From CALMEC01 sp964434425 (GTDB lineage: Bacteria > Actinomycetota > Thermoleophilia > Miltoncostaeales > Miltoncostaeaceae), in contig CAYSVH010000034.1 in NCBI GenBank assembly GCA_964434425.1, positions 1 to 7,432 on the forward strand: 7,432 nt of DNA. The letters are read 5' to 3'. Positions within the stretch are counted from its first letter, which is position 1; every line of letters starts with the position of its first letter. Positions 6,039 to 7,432 of the stretch are shown piece by piece. The translations under genes were made by a program, and so were the position numbers. The notes beneath the pieces were generated by a model. It saw only the letters and a program-made list of their open reading frames with translations, had not been told where the DNA came from and did no database searches.

Positions 6039-7432
6039 TCAGTCCCCGGGTCGGCCGAAGCCTCCGCCTCCCGGGGTCTCGATGCCGATGACGTCGCCCG
6101 CACGGACGGGCCCCTGCCACTTGGACGAGACCTCCACGCCGTTCACCAGGCTGCGGCCCATGGCTCCGTCATCCCCTCCGCGAGCGCCCGCCGGTGCGGA
6201 GCGCCGCCGTTCGGCCAGGATGGACACCTGCGCGGGCGCGAGGAGCTCGATCTCGCGGACGAGGCCATCGCCGCCCCGATGGGCGCCGAAGCCGCCGGTG
6301 GCGCGGCGGATGGCATAGGTGCGCACGCGGACGGGGAAGGTCACCTCCAGCACCTCGATCGGCGTGTTCCGCGTGTTGCTCATCGCGACGTGCACGCCGG
6401 TGGGCCCCGGGGCGGTGGGTGACGCCCCCTGGCCGCCGCCGATGGTCTCGTAGTAGCTGAAGGCGTCGGTGCCGATCACCAGGTTGTTCATGGTCCCCTG
6501 TCCCTGGGCGGGAACCGGGAACGCCTGGCCGAGCGCGGCCAGCAGGAGGTCCACGATGCGACTGGAGGTCTCCACGTTGCCGGCTGCGACCGCATGCGGC
6601 GACATCGCGTTGACGACGCTCCCCTCCGGAGCGGTGATCCTCACCGGTGCGAACGCCCCCGCCGAGGAGGGGATGTCCGGATCGGTGACCGCCCGGACGA
6701 CGAAGTACACCGCCGACCGGGTCACGGCGAGCGGGCAGTTGACGTTGCCGCGGACCGCGTCGGCGGTCCCGGTGAAGTCCACGTGGAGATCGGAGCCGTC
6801 GACCGTCACCCGGACATGGAGGGGGATCGGCGCCTCCGTGACGCCGTCGCCCTCCAGGTACTCCACCGCGGTCCAGGACCCGTCGGGCATCGCGGACACG
6901 GCCGCCCGCGTCCTGCGCTCGGCGTAGTCCACGAGGGCGTCGAAGGCGGTCAGGACGGTGCGGAGTCCGTGACGTTCGACGACCTCGCCGAAACGCCGGT
7001 CGGCGAGCCGATGGCAGGCGCGTTGCGCGGCGAGATCCCCGCGCCGCTCTCGCGCGGTACGGCTGTTGGCCACGATCAGGTTGACGACGTCGTCGTTGGT
7101 CGTGTCGCCCACCACGATGCGGGTGGGAGGGATGACGAGCCCCTCCTGGATGAGTTCCGTCGCGCCCGCGGGCATGCTGCCTGGGGACATGCCGCCGACG
7201 TCCGCGTGGTGGGCCCGGCTGACGGAGTAGGCGACGATGCGCCCGTCCGCCGCGATGGGGGACACGAGCGTGATGTCGGGAAGATGTGTCCCGCCACGGT
7301 AGGGGTCGTTGAGCGCCCAGACCTCGCCGGGCACGGCGCCGCGTTCACGGACGGCGTCGACCGCCTCCGGCATGGCGCCGAGGTGCACGGGGATCGCGGC
7401 GGCCTGGACGATCATGCGGCCGTCGGCGTCGA
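6039..7432 (-). CDS. hyuB: Hydantoinase B/oxoprolinase-family protein (HyuB), N-terminus outside window
   Basis: The visible 463 residues end at TGA (6041-6039). The family includes N-methylhydantoinase, 5-oxoprolinase and acetophenone carboxylase subunits, which use ATP to open or carboxylate small substrates with a HyuA partner. Family signatures seen in order: DADGRMIVQAAAIPVHLG at the start of the fragment, NDPYRGGTHLPDIT (about residues 41-54), RAHHADVGG (about 72-80), ANSRTARERRGDLAAQRA, the VDFTGTADAVRGNVNCPLAV core, SRNT-like NTRNTPIEVLE, RRATGGFGAHRGGDG, and the C-terminal glycine-rich TPGGGGFG. The family usually has about 520-580 residues, so roughly 60-100 N-terminal residues are missing. 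An ATG at 7415 is internal: in-frame codons upstream (DADGR) belong to the conserved motif, so the true start lies beyond the window. A hyuA-like gene is expected upstream. The substrate cannot be assigned from sequence; this paralogous family is broad. The gene converges on the LytR_C gene and is probably unrelated to it in function. Confidence 0.94.
   Translation of the reverse strand, partial: DADGRMIVQAAAIPVHLGAMPEAVDAVRERGAVPGEVWALNDPYRGGTHLPDITLVSPIAADGRIVAYSVSRAHHADVGGMSPGSMPAGATELIQEGLVIPPTRIVVGDTTNDDVVNLIVANSRTARERRGDLAAQRACHRLADRRFGEVVERHGLRTVLTAFDALVDYAERRTRAAVSAMPDGSWTAVEYLEGDGVTEAPIPLHVRVTVDGSDLHVDFTGTADAVRGNVNCPLAVTRSAVYFVVRAVTDPDIPSSAGAFAPVRITAPEGSVVNAMSPHAVAAGNVETSSRIVDLLLAALGQAFPVPAQGQGTMNNLVIGTDAFSYYETIGGGQGASPTAPGPTGVHVAMSNTRNTPIEVLEVTFPVRVRTYAIRRATGGFGAHRGGDGLVREIELLAPAQVSILAERRRSAPAGARGGDDGAMGRSLVNGVEVSSKWQGPVRAGDVIGIETPGGGGFGRPGD

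Noticed and set aside
7076..7415. ATG at 7415 as the true HyuB start, giving 458 residues
   Set aside because: The in-frame codons just upstream read DADGR, part of the conserved family motif, and the frame stays open to the window edge, so the gene is cut off by the window.
1..7432. CRISPR array, tRNA, rRNA, transposase or phage genes
   Set aside because: I looked for regular repeats, cloverleaf-like arms and DDE or integrase motifs and saw none; the only repeat structures are those listed.

Overview
The window comes from a high-GC bacterial chromosome, most likely an actinobacterium. I would guess the class Thermoleophilia (Solirubrobacterales relatives). The reasons are a recJ-like gene directly before a bifunctional rel gene, a LytR_C-domain membrane protein, GTG starts without Shine-Dalgarno sequences, and TAnnnT -10 boxes a few bases before start codons. 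The taxon is an inference; no rRNA or other marker is present.

Layout, left to right. (1) Bases 1-417 hold the 3' end of a probable recJ. (2) Bases 423-2767 hold a bifunctional (p)ppGpp synthetase/hydrolase (Rel). It is interrupted by a 100-N scaffold gap whose two sides repeat the same 34 bases. Collapsing the overlap restores one 736-residue frame, so the gene is intact in the organism and broken only in the assembly. (3) Bases 2764-2932 form a 169-bp imperfect palindrome with perfect 19-bp ends bounded by CTAG. It fills the whole space between rel and the next gene. (4) Bases 2932-4854 encode a membrane-anchored clan GH-A glycoside hydrolase with three N-terminal membrane segments. (5) Bases 5030-5899 encode a two-membrane-segment protein with a C-terminal LytR_C domain, probably read from a leaderless transcript. 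(6) Converging from the right, bases 6039-7432 on the minus strand encode most of a hydantoinase B/oxoprolinase-family protein that runs out of the window.

The three plus-strand genes after recJ link a stringent-response regulator with two envelope proteins: a surface-facing glycosidase and a LytR_C protein. A functional link is not shown by the sequence. The hydantoinase gene is a separate transcription unit, probably with hyuA just outside the window.

The parts most worth a second look are the palindromic element at the rel/glycosidase junction (MITE-like, with a possible CTAG target duplication), the false assembly gap in rel, the two leaderless-type promoters, and the hairpins that begin 29-30 bases after three different stop codons.
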